From JBNFVY01 sp049943335 (GTDB taxonomy: Bacteria > Pseudomonadota > Alphaproteobacteria > Rhodobacterales > Rhodobacteraceae): 64,000 nt of DNA. Below, piece by piece: positions 32,677-41,464 of this stretch. The notes under the pieces are model-generated. The model ran no database searches, was not told the origin of the DNA, and saw nothing but the letters and a program-made list of their open reading frames with translations. The number at the start of each line of letters is the position of its first letter. The stretch's first letter is position 1. The translations under genes were made by a program, and so were the position numbers. The stretch is from positions 124,001 to 188,000 of the forward strand of contig NZ_JBNFVY010000002.1 in the NCBI RefSeq assembly GCF_049943335.1, given 5' to 3'.

Positions 32677-33780
32677 TCAGCCTTTCGTGATCGCGCGCGT
32701 GCCGGTGATCGCCAGCCCGTATGCTTCCAGCCCGACGACCTTGGGCTTGGGATTGTCCGTGATAAGCACCAGTTCATGCAGCCCGAGGGCGGCCAGAATC
32801 TGTGCGCCAAGTCCGTACTGCCGCAGGGTTTGGGGCGATTCGGCCCCATCGACGGCCAGCTTCATCGTGGTGTCGCGCAATAGGACGATGACGCCCCGCC
32901 CATCTTCGGCAATGACCCGCATCGCGCCTTCGACTTCACCCGGATTCGCGCCAATTCCCAGTACGTCCTCCAACGGGTTGAGCGCGTGCATCCGAACCAG
33001 GACCGGATCGGGCGATGAAATATCACCCTGGGAAAGAACGATATGTTCGGCCCCTTGGGTTTCATCGGTGAATATGCGCATCATCCATTCCCCACCGAAG
33101 GCAGATGTGACCGACTTGGTGGCGCTTTCGCGAACCAGGTTGTCGTGCCTGCGGCGATAGGCGATCAGGTCGGAAATCGTCCCGATCTTGAGGTTGTGCT
33201 TCTGCGCGAAAGCTACCAATTCGGGCAGGCGGGACATCGTCCCGTCTTCATTCATGATCTCGCAGATTACGCCCGCAGGCATCAGCCCTGCCAAACGTGA
33301 CACGTCGGTGGCCGCCTCGGTATGCCCGGCCCGCACAAGAACGCCGCCGTCCTTTGCGCGCAGCGGGAAAACATGGCCCGGTGTCGCGATGTCTGCGCCC
33401 GTCTTGGTGGGGTCGATCGCAACGGCGATGGTCCGGGCCCGATCGTGGGCCGATATCCCGGTACTCACCCCTTCGCGCGCTTCGATCGAAACGGTAAAAG
33501 CGGTTTCATGGCGCGAGGAGTTGTTCGACGCCATCAGCGGCAGTCCAAGTGCGTCGATCCGTTCGCCCGGCAGCGTCAGGCAAATCAGGCCGCGCCCGTG
33601 GGTGGCCATGAAATTCACCGCTTCGGGCGTGGCCATCTGTGCCGGGATCACCAGATCGCCTTCGTTTTCGCGATCTTCGTGGTCAACAAGGATGAACATC
33701 CGGCCGTTGCGGGCATCTTCGATGATCTCTTCGACGGTGGAAATGGCGTCGGAATAGTCGTGCGGTGCGGTATCTGTCAT
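32677..33780 (-). CDS. ribB: 3,4-dihydroxy-2-butanone 4-phosphate synthase fused to degenerate GTP cyclohydrolase II domain (RibBX form)
   Basis: 367 residues from ATG 33780 (GAAGGG seven bases upstream; ATG 33786 is too close to it). Residues about 1-205 are an intact RibB: FILVDHEDRENEGDLVIPAQ with the acidic metal site, GLICLTLPGERID, and RAGHTEAATDVSRLAGL. The remainder has RibA order and length, but the zinc-cysteine motif (C-x10-C-x-C after SE) is replaced by ALNPLEDVLGIGANPGE, and the RQEGRGIGL catalytic stretch reads RDTTMKLA. It cannot be a working GTP cyclohydrolase II by known chemistry. The variant matches the published RibBX class of Proteobacteria; a true RibA must be elsewhere. 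Confidence 0.92.
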   Translation of the reverse strand: MTDTAPHDYSDAISTVEEIIEDARNGRMFILVDHEDRENEGDLVIPAQMATPEAVNFMATHGRGLICLTLPGERIDALGLPLMASNNSSRHETAFTVSIEAREGVSTGISAHDRARTIAVAIDPTKTGADIATPGHVFPLRAKDGGVLVRAGHTEAATDVSRLAGLMPAGVICEIMNEDGTMSRLPELVAFAQKHNLKIGTISDLIAYRRRHDNLVRESATKSVTSAFGGEWMMRIFTDETQGAEHIVLSQGDISSPDPVLVRMHALNPLEDVLGIGANPGEVEGAMRVIAEDGRGVIVLLRDTTMKLAVDGAESPQTLRQYGLGAQILAALGLHELVLITDNPKPKVVGLEAYGLAITGTRAITKG

Positions 33781-33910
33781 AGTCATCCCTTCGGTCCCCC
33801 GCGCACATACCGCATGGGTCGGGGCTTGGCCAGAGAAACGCCGCTGCAAATCAGCCGCATTGCATCATTTTGAATTTTTTTGACCGCAAGCCGACCGCAA
33901 ACGAAAGTGC

Positions 33911-34510
33911 TTAGCCAGACACCTCGGCCAGTCGTGCAACGTAACGGGCCAAGGTGTCGATTTCCAGATTGACGCGGTCTCCCACCGCAAGCTGGCCCCA
34001 TGTCGTCACCTGTTGCGTGTGCGGGATCAGGTTGACGCCGAACTGCGCCCCGTTCACTTCGTTCACGGTCAGCGACGTTCCATTCAACGCCACCGAGCCT
34101 TTGGATGCGATATACCGCGCGACGTCCTCAGGGGCGCGAAAAGTGATCCGCGTGCTGTCGCCTTCGTCGCTCATGTCCAGGATTGTAGCGGTCCCATCCA
34201 CATGACCCGACACGATATGTCCGCCCAGCTCATCCCCGACCCGTAGCGCGCGTTCCAGGTTCAGGTGGTGTCCTTCGCGCCAATCGCCCGCCGTGGACTT
34301 GGCCAGAGTTTCCGCCGAAATGTCTACATCGAACCAAGGTTCAGGCTCGCGCCCCGATGCCACAACAGTCAGGCACACACCGTTACAGGCAATCGAAGCA
34401 CCCAGATCGATATCGTCCACGTCGTAGCCTGTCGCGATGCGCGCGCGCAGATCGCCGCGCTGATCCAGCGATGTAATCCGTCCGATATCGGTAATAATGC
34501 CTGTAAACAT
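33911..34510 (-). CDS. ribE: Riboflavin synthase, alpha chain
   Basis: 199 residues with the diagnostic N-terminus MFTGIITDIGRI. Two homologous lumazine-binding barrels: first IGASIACNGVCLTVV-like (LGASIACNGVCLTVVA, residues about 37-52), second KGSVALNGTSLTVNEVNG (about 133-150). It dismutates two lumazine molecules into riboflavin. The gene starts 154 bp from the divergent kpsS. No FMN (RFN) riboswitch could be found in this leader, only a simple hairpin. Confidence 0.96.
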   Translation of the reverse strand: MFTGIITDIGRITSLDQRGDLRARIATGYDVDDIDLGASIACNGVCLTVVASGREPEPWFDVDISAETLAKSTAGDWREGHHLNLERALRVGDELGGHIVSGHVDGTATILDMSDEGDSTRITFRAPEDVARYIASKGSVALNGTSLTVNEVNGAQFGVNLIPHTQQVTTWGQLAVGDRVNLEIDTLARYVARLAEVSG

Positions 34511-34539
34511 GGTGCCCTCCGTCCGAGCAAATCGGTAGC

Positions 34540-34558
34540 GCGCATCAGCCGGATGCGC
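34540..34558. repeat. Inverted repeat in the ribE leader
   Basis: GCGCATC AGCCG GATGCGC: perfect 7-bp arms, 5-nt loop, about 30 bp before the ribE start on the minus strand. It could be a leader hairpin or a protein site shared with the divergent kpsS gene; no T run follows. Confidence 0.4.
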
Positions 34559-34663
34559 AACCGTTCAGGTATTCTTAGCGCAAATCGCGCACACTGCCTG
34601 AAATTCGTCTGGATCTGGTTTTGGTTCAGGTGACTTGGCCGCAATTTGGCGTAAAAAAGAGGC

Positions 34664-35971
34664 ATGGCTCACATGACTGTCGCGCTTGATAATATTGAAA
34701 ACAGGTCATTTCTGTTTCTGCAGGGACCGCACGGGCCCTTTTTCCACGCGCTTGGCAAAATGCTGCGAACCGCCGGCGCCCGGGTTTGGCGCGTCGGGTT
34801 CAACGCGGGGGACCGCGCGTTCTGGCCAGATCGCGCATCCTACATCGCGTTTTGCGATGCGCCAGAGGCATGGAACGACCGCTTTGACGCAATTGTTGCC
34901 GAAAATGACATCACCGACGTTGTTCTCTATGGCGACATACGCCCCCTGCACGCCCAAGCGGTTGAACGCGCCAAAGCGGCGGGACTCACCGTCCACATTT
35001 TCGAAGAAGGCTATCTGCGACCCTATTGGGTCAGCTATGAGCGCGGCGGTTCAAACGGGTTTTCAGCCCTGATGGACATGAGCGTCGCGCAAATGAAAGC
35101 TGTTCTTGCGCGCTCGGATCACGACAATTTCGAAGTGCCAAGTCATTGGGGCGACTTGCGCCACCACGTGTTCTACGGCGCGCTCTATCACTGGTTCGTC
35201 ATATTCCGAAACGGCCCCTACGCCAAAACAAAACGCCACAGAGAATTGCCCGTCACAAAGGAATTCTACTTCTATCTCAAGCGTCTATGCCTGATGCCGC
35301 TGCATTGGGCCGACCGCGTTCTGGCGACGCGCCGGGTTCGCAACGGCGGCTACCCGTATCATTTGGCACTGCTGCAACTGGAACATGACGCGTCCTTTCA
35401 GGCCCATTCGCGCTTTGAAACGATGCCAGAGTTCGTAGAGACCGTAATCGAGGGGTTTGCCAATGGCGCGCCCCGCCATCACCACCTTGTCTTCAAGGCC
35501 CATCCGCTAGAGATGGGGCGCAGGAATCTGGCGCAAATCGTGGCGCAAATCGCGCAGACCCACGGCGTTGCGGCCCGTGTGCACTACATTCGCGGGGGTA
35601 AATTGGCCCAGCTGCTGGACCACGCACGTTCGGCCGTTACGGTCAATTCGACGGCAGGGCAGCAGGTGCTCTGGCGGGGCCTTCCGCTCAAGGTTTTTGG
35701 CGACGCCGTGTATGCCAAGCGCGAATTCGTGTCGACGCAGCCGCTGGACCAATTCTTTGCAGCACCAGCGCGGCCGAACAGTTCGGATTACCGCGATTTT
35801 CGCCAGTATCTTCTGGAAACCTCTCAGATTGCCGGCGGATTTTATTCGGCCAGCGGGCGGCGGCAGCTCTTGCGGCAAGTCGTTGATATGATGCTGGCAC
35901 CGACGGATCCCTATACGGCATTGGAACGCGGCACGGCCACGCCGCGCCCGGCTCTTCGTGCTGTGACCTGA
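34664..35971 (+). CDS. kpsS: Capsule polysaccharide Kdo transferase, KpsS-like
   Basis: 435 residues; ATG 34664 or ATG 34673 (the AGAGG at 34658-34662 fits the second slightly better). KpsS/KpsC-type sequence: SFLFLQGPHGPFFHALGKML at the N-terminus, HIFEEGYLRPYW with the Glu114-Glu115 pair, LVFKAHPLEMGRRN, and SAVTVNSTAGQQVLWRGLPLKVFG. These are hallmarks of retaining beta-Kdo transferases that build the poly-Kdo linker on lysophosphatidylglycerol for group 2 capsules. It starts a plus-strand capsule set inserted between ribE and ribD; the KpsMTED exporter is not in the window. Confidence 0.88.
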   Translation: MAHMTVALDNIENRSFLFLQGPHGPFFHALGKMLRTAGARVWRVGFNAGDRAFWPDRASYIAFCDAPEAWNDRFDAIVAENDITDVVLYGDIRPLHAQAVERAKAAGLTVHIFEEGYLRPYWVSYERGGSNGFSALMDMSVAQMKAVLARSDHDNFEVPSHWGDLRHHVFYGALYHWFVIFRNGPYAKTKRHRELPVTKEFYFYLKRLCLMPLHWADRVLATRRVRNGGYPYHLALLQLEHDASFQAHSRFETMPEFVETVIEGFANGAPRHHHLVFKAHPLEMGRRNLAQIVAQIAQTHGVAARVHYIRGGKLAQLLDHARSAVTVNSTAGQQVLWRGLPLKVFGDAVYAKREFVSTQPLDQFFAAPARPNSSDYRDFRQYLLETSQIAGGFYSASGRRQLLRQVVDMMLAPTDPYTALERGTATPRPALRAVT

Positions 35972-36110
35972 GCACGGATCGCGGCAAGGCGGCAACAGGT
36001 GACAGGGCCAAACCCCTTGGTCTGATTCGCCGCGCTGGATTTTAGTCGCGGATTCCCTTACCTTGACAAAAAAAGACCGAGGCAGTTTTCAGGTCGAGGA
36101 GACCAGTGCA

Positions 36111-37244
36111 GTGAAATCCATGACGTCGCGCGCGGCGAAAACCGTCGCATTTCTGGCCCTTGCCGGGCTTCTTGCCGCCTGCGGTCTTCCCAGATCCGGT
36201 CCAAGCAAACGCGAGATTTTTGCCGGGTCCGTTCAAAAAGAAGGCGACGCATTCGTCATCACCGTGAACGACAGGGTGACGCGTGCCACCAGCGTTGTTC
36301 CCGCGCTCGGGTTTTCTCAGACGTTCATCAACGCAGGGATCGTTGGCTCGGACACGATCCGCCCCGGTGACACACTGGGAATTTCGATCTGGGAAAACGT
36401 GGATCGGCCATTGCTTGGGGCGCCCGGAACCCCCGCGACCGCCTTGGAAGAAGTGCAGGTTGATGGCAACGGGTATATCTTTATTCCCTACGCGGGACGC
36501 ATCAAAGCGTCGGGCAACAGCCCCGAAGCGATCCGCCGCATCATCACCAACAAACTCGAAGCTCAAACACCCGACCCGCAGGTGACGGTCACGCGCCTTG
36601 CCGGCGACGGGGCAACGGTTTCGTTGACCGGTGCGATCGGCGCCCAGGGTGTTTATGCCATTGAACGCCCCACCCGCACCCTCACGGCGATGCTGGCCCG
36701 GGCTGGCGGCGTATCGGTCGAACCGGAAATCGCCCAGATTACCCTGGTGCGCGGCGATCAAACGGCGACGATCTGGTATGAGGATCTGTATTCCAATCCT
36801 GAATTCGACATCGCCCTGCGGGCCGGCGACCGTATCCTGATCGAAGAAGACAAACGGTCCTTTACCGCGATCGGCGCGACCGGTGCACAAAGCCGCGTCC
36901 CCTTTGAAACGCAGACGCTCAGCGCCCTGGAAGCCATCGCCACGGTTGGCGGCCTGAATTCGCAACTGGCCGATCCGACCGGCGTCTTTGTCTTTCGAAA
37001 TGAAACAGCTGAAATCGCCAATGAAGTCTTGGGCACGACCGATCTGACCGGACCGCAACGGATGGTCTACCTTCTGGACCTGACCGAACCGAACGGGGTG
37101 TTCCTGGCGCGCGATTTTGTCATCCGCGACCAAGACACCGTCTATGTCACCGAAGCGCCCTTTGTGCAGTGGTCCAAATCATTGGGGGCGATCACTGGAT
37201 CGCTGACCACGGCCGCGACGATCAACACCCTGGCGGGGAACTGA
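36111..37244 (+). CDS. Polysaccharide export lipoprotein, Wza/KpsD-like
   Basis: 377 residues from GTG 36111 with GAGGAG nine bases before; the frame is open from TTG 36063 but that start has no site. A lipoprotein signal FLALAGLLAACG gives a lipid-modified Cys at about residue 23. IRPGDTLGISIWENV and VDGNGYIFIPYAGRIKASG form the Poly_export domain (about 90-170), followed by two SLBB-type beta-grasp repeats (GAIGAQGVYAIERPTRTLTAML and GATGAQSRVPFETQTLSALE). It would form the outer membrane exit channel for capsule. Lies between kpsS and kpsC, consistent with one operon. Confidence 0.88.
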   Translation: MKSMTSRAAKTVAFLALAGLLAACGLPRSGPSKREIFAGSVQKEGDAFVITVNDRVTRATSVVPALGFSQTFINAGIVGSDTIRPGDTLGISIWENVDRPLLGAPGTPATALEEVQVDGNGYIFIPYAGRIKASGNSPEAIRRIITNKLEAQTPDPQVTVTRLAGDGATVSLTGAIGAQGVYAIERPTRTLTAMLARAGGVSVEPEIAQITLVRGDQTATIWYEDLYSNPEFDIALRAGDRILIEEDKRSFTAIGATGAQSRVPFETQTLSALEAIATVGGLNSQLADPTGVFVFRNETAEIANEVLGTTDLTGPQRMVYLLDLTEPNGVFLARDFVIRDQDTVYVTEAPFVQWSKSLGAITGSLTTAATINTLAGN

Positions 37245-37256
37245 CCCCTTGCCCCG

Positions 37257-39269
37257 ATGAACGGCAAGCCGGACATACCAGCCGCCGGGGAGCATGCTTC
37301 CCGGCGGCTTTGCGTCTACACCGCCGGGTTCTTGATAGACAAACGGGTGCGGCGCATCCTGAAACTGGCCGGGTGGGCGCCGCGCCTGGGCATTCCGCGT
37401 GATGGTGATGCCGTGGGTGTTTGGGGCCATTCGCCCTATGCGCACCGCGGTGAAACCATGGCCGCGAAACACGGGGCCCCAATCGTGCGGATCGAAGATG
37501 CATTCCTTCGGTCGGTGCGCACAGGCCGCGAAGGCGAACCGCCGCTGGGCCTGATTGTCGATCAGCGTGGCATCTATTTTGACGCGTCCAAGCCTTCGGA
37601 CTTAGAGCATTTGTTGTCCACCCATGCGCTGGACGATACCGCGCTGCTGAACAGGGCCCGCAATTGCGCTGAATGGATCCGATTGTCGCATTTGTCCAAG
37701 TATAATGCATTTGATTGCGAAAATTCTGTGCCCGATGCGCCATATGTTCTGGTCATCGACCAAACCAAGGGTGATGCGTCTATCCGCCTTGGGGGCGGGT
37801 CGGACGATCTTTTTCGCGAAATGCTGGTCTTCGCGCAACTTGAACATCCTGGCACGAAAATCGTGATCAAAACCCACCCCGAAACGGCCGTCGGACAACG
37901 CGCAGGCCATTTCGGACCCGAGGACGCAAACGATCGCGTCCAGATCCTGACCGACCCGGTCAGCCCATGGACGTTGATGGAAGGGGCGGTCGGGGTATAT
38001 ACGGTGTCCTCGACCCTGGGGTTCGAAGCGATCATGGCCGGTCACAAACCGCGCGTCTTTGGCCAGCCCTTCTATGCCGGCTGGGGCTTGACCCAAGACG
38101 AAAACCCCGTCCCTCGTCGAACCCGTGGTCTGACCCGCGCACAGCTTTTTGCCGGCGCCATGCTGCTTTACCCGACGTGGTACGATCCCTATCGCGACTG
38201 CTTGTGCGAACTGGAAGACGTTCTGGCAACGCTCGAAGCCCAGTCGCGCGCATGGCGCGAGGATCATACAGGCTATGTCGCCCGGAAAATGTCGCTTTGG
38301 AAAAGAGCGCCCCTGCGACGGTTCTTTTCCAAACGCGTCACGTTCCTGTCCTCGCGACCGGTGGCACCACCTGTGCCGGGGGGGCCAAAACGCCTGGTTT
38401 GGGGGCCGGATGCCGAGCCAGGAGAAATCCGTGTTGAAGATGGGTTCTTGCGCTCGCGCGGGCTGGGGGCATCGCTGGTGCCGCCGCTGTCGTTGATCGC
38501 TGATCCCGAGGGCATTTACTTTGATGCCACAAGGCCATCGCGGCTAGAGAAACTGATCGCGCAGCGCGTTGATCTGACGCCAGCGATGAGACATCGCGCC
38601 GAGGCATTGCGCCAATCGCTGATCCGAAATCGCCTGACCAAGTACAATCTGGTCAAACCGGCAATCCCTGATTTGCCGCAAGATCGCACGAAGATCCTTG
38701 TCGTTGGCCAAGTCGAAACCGATGCGTCGATCCGGCTTGGCTGCAGCGACGTGTCGACCAACCTGGGCCTTCTGGAACGGGCGCGTGGCGAAAACCCCAA
38801 CGCCTTTTTGGTCTACAAGCCGCATCCTGATGTCGAGGCAGGCCTGCGCAAAGGCAAAACCGATGCCACGGGCCTCGCTGATCTGATCGCCCATGAAACC
38901 GACCCGATCAGTTTGCTTGACGCGGTCGACGAGGTTTGGGTTCTGACGTCACTTTTGGGTTTTGAAGCGTTGGTTCGGGGCAAACCGGTGACCACTTTAG
39001 GCACCCCCTTTTACGCGGGATGGGGGCTGACCCGCGATTTGGGGCCAGGATCGACCCGGCGAACAGCACGGCCAGATCTTTCCGGATTGATCCACGCAAG
39101 TCTGATCGACTATCCGCGCTATTTCGATCCCGAAACCGGCCTGGCTTGCCCGGTCGAAGTCGCGGTCGAGCGTTTGGCGTCAGCAAAGGGGCCGAACATG
39201 GGTCTGGGGTTGCGCATCTTGTCCAAAGCCCAAGGGGCCATGGTCAGCATAGCCCCGCGCAAACGCTAA
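37257..39269 (+). CDS. kpsC: Capsule polysaccharide Kdo transferase, KpsC-like (two catalytic halves)
   Basis: 670 residues built from two homologous halves. The first carries RIEDAFLRSVRTG (residues 79-90), DQRGIYFDASKPSDLE, VIKTHPETAVG, and STLGFEAIMAGHKPRVFGQPFYAGWGLT. The second repeats them: VEDGFLRSRGLG (about 393), DPEGIYFDATRPSRLE, VYKPHPDVEAG, and SLLGFEALVRGKPVTTLGTPFYAGWGLT. This tandem architecture is that of KpsC, which adds alternating beta-linked Kdo residues. It starts 12 bp after the export gene. Its stop codon directly abuts the stop of the converging ribD gene with no spacer. Confidence 0.93.
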   Translation: MNGKPDIPAAGEHASRRLCVYTAGFLIDKRVRRILKLAGWAPRLGIPRDGDAVGVWGHSPYAHRGETMAAKHGAPIVRIEDAFLRSVRTGREGEPPLGLIVDQRGIYFDASKPSDLEHLLSTHALDDTALLNRARNCAEWIRLSHLSKYNAFDCENSVPDAPYVLVIDQTKGDASIRLGGGSDDLFREMLVFAQLEHPGTKIVIKTHPETAVGQRAGHFGPEDANDRVQILTDPVSPWTLMEGAVGVYTVSSTLGFEAIMAGHKPRVFGQPFYAGWGLTQDENPVPRRTRGLTRAQLFAGAMLLYPTWYDPYRDCLCELEDVLATLEAQSRAWREDHTGYVARKMSLWKRAPLRRFFSKRVTFLSSRPVAPPVPGGPKRLVWGPDAEPGEIRVEDGFLRSRGLGASLVPPLSLIADPEGIYFDATRPSRLEKLIAQRVDLTPAMRHRAEALRQSLIRNRLTKYNLVKPAIPDLPQDRTKILVVGQVETDASIRLGCSDVSTNLGLLERARGENPNAFLVYKPHPDVEAGLRKGKTDATGLADLIAHETDPISLLDAVDEVWVLTSLLGFEALVRGKPVTTLGTPFYAGWGLTRDLGPGSTRRTARPDLSGLIHASLIDYPRYFDPETGLACPVEVAVERLASAKGPNMGLGLRILSKAQGAMVSIAPRKR

Positions 39270-40358
39270 TTACGCCGGAACCCAGCGGGACATTACGTCT
39301 CCGCCAAGGTCGCATGTATCGCGCAAAGCGAACCGCGGCGCATGGTCCAGCCGATCGATGCCCATCGCCGACAAGCTCGGGCGACCCTCGGCGCCAAGCG
39401 CAACACCCGCGGTCATGGTAATCAGGTGGTCCACACACCCCGCATCAATCAAAGACCCGGCCAGCGCCCCGCCCCCTTCGCAAAACACACGGGTCAGACC
39501 GCGTTCGGCCAGCGCTTTCAACACGTGGCGCAAGTCCAGATGCCGGGCGTCCGACAATTCGCAAGGTACCAGCTCAGCCCCCGCATCCTTCCAATCCGTT
39601 TGGGTTTGGGTCGGGGCATCGTCGCCGTGCACCAGCCAAACTGGAACAGCACGCGCGGTCTGAAAAAGCTTGCCCTTGGGCAGATCAAGACGCCGGCTGA
39701 TCACGACACGCACGGGCTGGTGGTCGATCCCAAGGTCGCGGACGGTCAGCGACGGATCGTCGGCGCGCGCCGTGCCCGCCCCCACCAGCACCGCGTCATG
39801 TGTAGCGCGCAGGGCGTGCACGGTTCGGCGCGCCATCGGGCCGGTAATCCACTGACTTTCGCCTGTTCCGGTCGCGATGCGCCCATCAAGCGAACTGGCA
39901 AGTTTGAGCGTGACCATCGGGCGGTTCGCTTCGACGCGGCTCAGGAATCCCTGCAAGTCTTGTCTTGCCCTGTCTTCCAGCACGCCTGTCACAACGTCAA
40001 TTCCAGCAGAGCGCAAGCGCGAAATCCCCTGCCCGTTGACCCTGGGGTCGGGATCGGGATGGGCCACGACAACCCGGCCGATACCCGCCGCAACCAAGGC
40101 ATCCGCGCAAGGCGGCGTCTTGCCGTGGTGTGAACATGGTTCCAGCGTGACATAGGCGGTTGCGCCCTGCGCCTGGTGACCTGCCTGCGCCAGAGCACGG
40201 ACTTCCGCGTGGGGCCGCCCCCCTGGCGCCGTCCAACCGCGGCCAACAATGCGTCCATCGCGGACAATCACGCAACCAACGGCAGGGTTCGGCCAAACGC
40301 GGCCAAGACCACGCCGACCCAACGCCAGGGCGTGGGCCATATGGGCCGTGTCAGACAT
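39270..40358 (-). CDS. ribD: Bifunctional pyrimidine deaminase/reductase
   Basis: 362 residues. N-terminal deaminase: HALALGRRGLGRVWPNPAVGCVIV, the zinc His-Glu in GGRPHAEVRAL, and PCSHHGKTPPCADAL with two zinc cysteines. The C-terminal reductase (from about residue 145) has MVTLKLASSLDGRIATGTGESQWITG and a late FCEGGGALAGSLIDAG. It catalyses two consecutive steps from the GTP-derived pyrimidine. It starts 5 bp after nrdR, so nrdR-ribD is an operon. The rest of the rib genes lie beyond the capsule insertion on the same strand. Confidence 0.95.
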   Translation of the reverse strand: MSDTAHMAHALALGRRGLGRVWPNPAVGCVIVRDGRIVGRGWTAPGGRPHAEVRALAQAGHQAQGATAYVTLEPCSHHGKTPPCADALVAAGIGRVVVAHPDPDPRVNGQGISRLRSAGIDVVTGVLEDRARQDLQGFLSRVEANRPMVTLKLASSLDGRIATGTGESQWITGPMARRTVHALRATHDAVLVGAGTARADDPSLTVRDLGIDHQPVRVVISRRLDLPKGKLFQTARAVPVWLVHGDDAPTQTQTDWKDAGAELVPCELSDARHLDLRHVLKALAERGLTRVFCEGGGALAGSLIDAGCVDHLITMTAGVALGAEGRPSLSAMGIDRLDHAPRFALRDTCDLGGDVMSRWVPA

Positions 40359-40363
40359 GGGGA

Positions 40364-40831
40364 TTATTCTTCCTTGGCCGTTGGCGGGCGCAATTCGCTG
40401 ACAAACTTGTCAAAGTCATCAGCGGCTTGGAAATTCTTGTAAACGCTCGCAAATCGCACATACGCGACCGTGTCGATCCGGGCCAGGCTTTCCATGACGA
40501 TCTCGCCGATCGTTTTCGACGGGATGTCGGTTTCGCCCATGCTTTCCAGCCGCCGAACAATGCCCGAGATCATCTGATCCATGCGTTCAGGTTCAACAGG
40601 GCGCTTTTGCAGAGCGATACGGATTGAGCGCTCGAGCTTGTCGCGATCAAAATCTTCGCGCCGACCGTTCGATTTGACGACGACCAGGTCGCGTAGCTGC
40701 ACCCGCTCGTACGTCGTGAAACGGCCGCCACAAGCCGAGCAAAATCTGCGCCGACGAATGGCAACATGATCCTCAGCCGGTCGGCTATCCTTCACCTGAG
40801 TATCGACATTTCCGCAAAATGGACAGCGCAT
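40364..40831 (-). CDS. nrdR: Transcriptional repressor NrdR
   Basis: 155 residues. A zinc ribbon with Cys3, Cys6, Cys31 and Cys34 (MRCPFCGN...FCSACGGRF) is followed by an ATP-cone domain from about residue 48 (LVVVKSNGRREDFDRDKLERSIRIALQKRP). NrdR senses nucleotides and represses ribonucleotide reductase genes. The nrdR-ribD linkage is widespread in Proteobacteria. A 7-bp hairpin lies 33-50 bp before the start. Confidence 0.97.
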   Translation of the reverse strand: MRCPFCGNVDTQVKDSRPAEDHVAIRRRRFCSACGGRFTTYERVQLRDLVVVKSNGRREDFDRDKLERSIRIALQKRPVEPERMDQMISGIVRRLESMGETDIPSKTIGEIVMESLARIDTVAYVRFASVYKNFQAADDFDKFVSELRPPTAKEE

Positions 40832-40863
40832 GGTGCACCCTTATCCCTGGTCCCGCCTTGGTT

Positions 40864-40881
40864 CTAGGGGTAGGCCCCTAG
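40864..40881. repeat. Perfect inverted repeat upstream of nrdR
   Basis: CTAGGGG TAGG CCCCTAG: 7-bp arms with a 4-nt loop between yjbQ and nrdR. No T run follows on the minus strand, so it may be a yjbQ 3'-end structure, an nrdR leader hairpin or an operator. Confidence 0.5.
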
Positions 40882-40981
40882 TTATCCACACGCACTATAG
40901 GATGGCAGCCATAGTTTGGGTAGAGGCTTATTTGCCCCCCAAGATCGTGCGGTCATGGTACCCAGGTTTGCGCCCATGGCA

Positions 40982-41398
40982 TCAACGCAGCATCGCGACG
41001 ACAGAGCGTTGATGCGGACGGTTTCTGTGTTCGAACAGGTACACGCCTTGCCAAGTGCCCAAGGCCAATGCGCCATCCAGCACCGGGATCGACACATGCG
41101 TGGGCAACAGCGCCGCCTTGATATGCGCAGGCATGTCGTCTGGTCCCTCGTATGTGTGCGTCAGATACGCCATGCTGGGATCCGTCGTCGGCGGGACCAG
41201 TTTATGAAAGAACGCCTGAAGATCCGTCTGCACTTCCGGATCCGCATTTTCCTGTATGACAAGGCTGGCCGATGTATGTCGGACGAAAAGAGTAAGCAAT
41301 CCCTCGGACGTTTCTTGGCGGGCGACCCAGCGGGCAACATCGTCGGTAAACTCGTACAGGCCTGGCCCGGACTTCGGGATGGAAAACTGCGTGTTCAT
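40982..41398 (-). CDS. YjbQ family protein (UPF0047)
   Basis: 138 residues, covering the whole UPF0047 domain: GLYEFTDDVARWV, LLTLFVRHTSASLVIQENADPEVQTDL, TYEGPDDMPAHIKAALLPTHVSIPVLDGALALGTWQGVYLFEHR. The His/Asp residues of RHTSASL..N.DP and GPDDMPAH form the family's conserved polar site. Some members have weak thiamine-phosphate synthase activity, but the physiological reaction is unclear. Located between nrdR and a small secreted protein on the same strand. Confidence 0.9.
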   Translation of the reverse strand: MNTQFSIPKSGPGLYEFTDDVARWVARQETSEGLLTLFVRHTSASLVIQENADPEVQTDLQAFFHKLVPPTTDPSMAYLTHTYEGPDDMPAHIKAALLPTHVSIPVLDGALALGTWQGVYLFEHRNRPHQRSVVAMLR

Positions 41399-41464
41399 TC
41401 ACTCTCTATGGGTGCAGGACCAGAACGATGTCAAACATGACTGTCGCCAATATTGCGCGGCGTT

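Noticed and set aside
34511..34663. FMN riboswitch upstream of ribE
   Set aside because: None of the conserved RFN stretches is present; only a simple 7-bp hairpin is seen.
40832..40981. NrdR box upstream of nrdR
   Set aside because: The region has ACAC and TATA fragments but no match to the full symmetric NrdR-box consensus.
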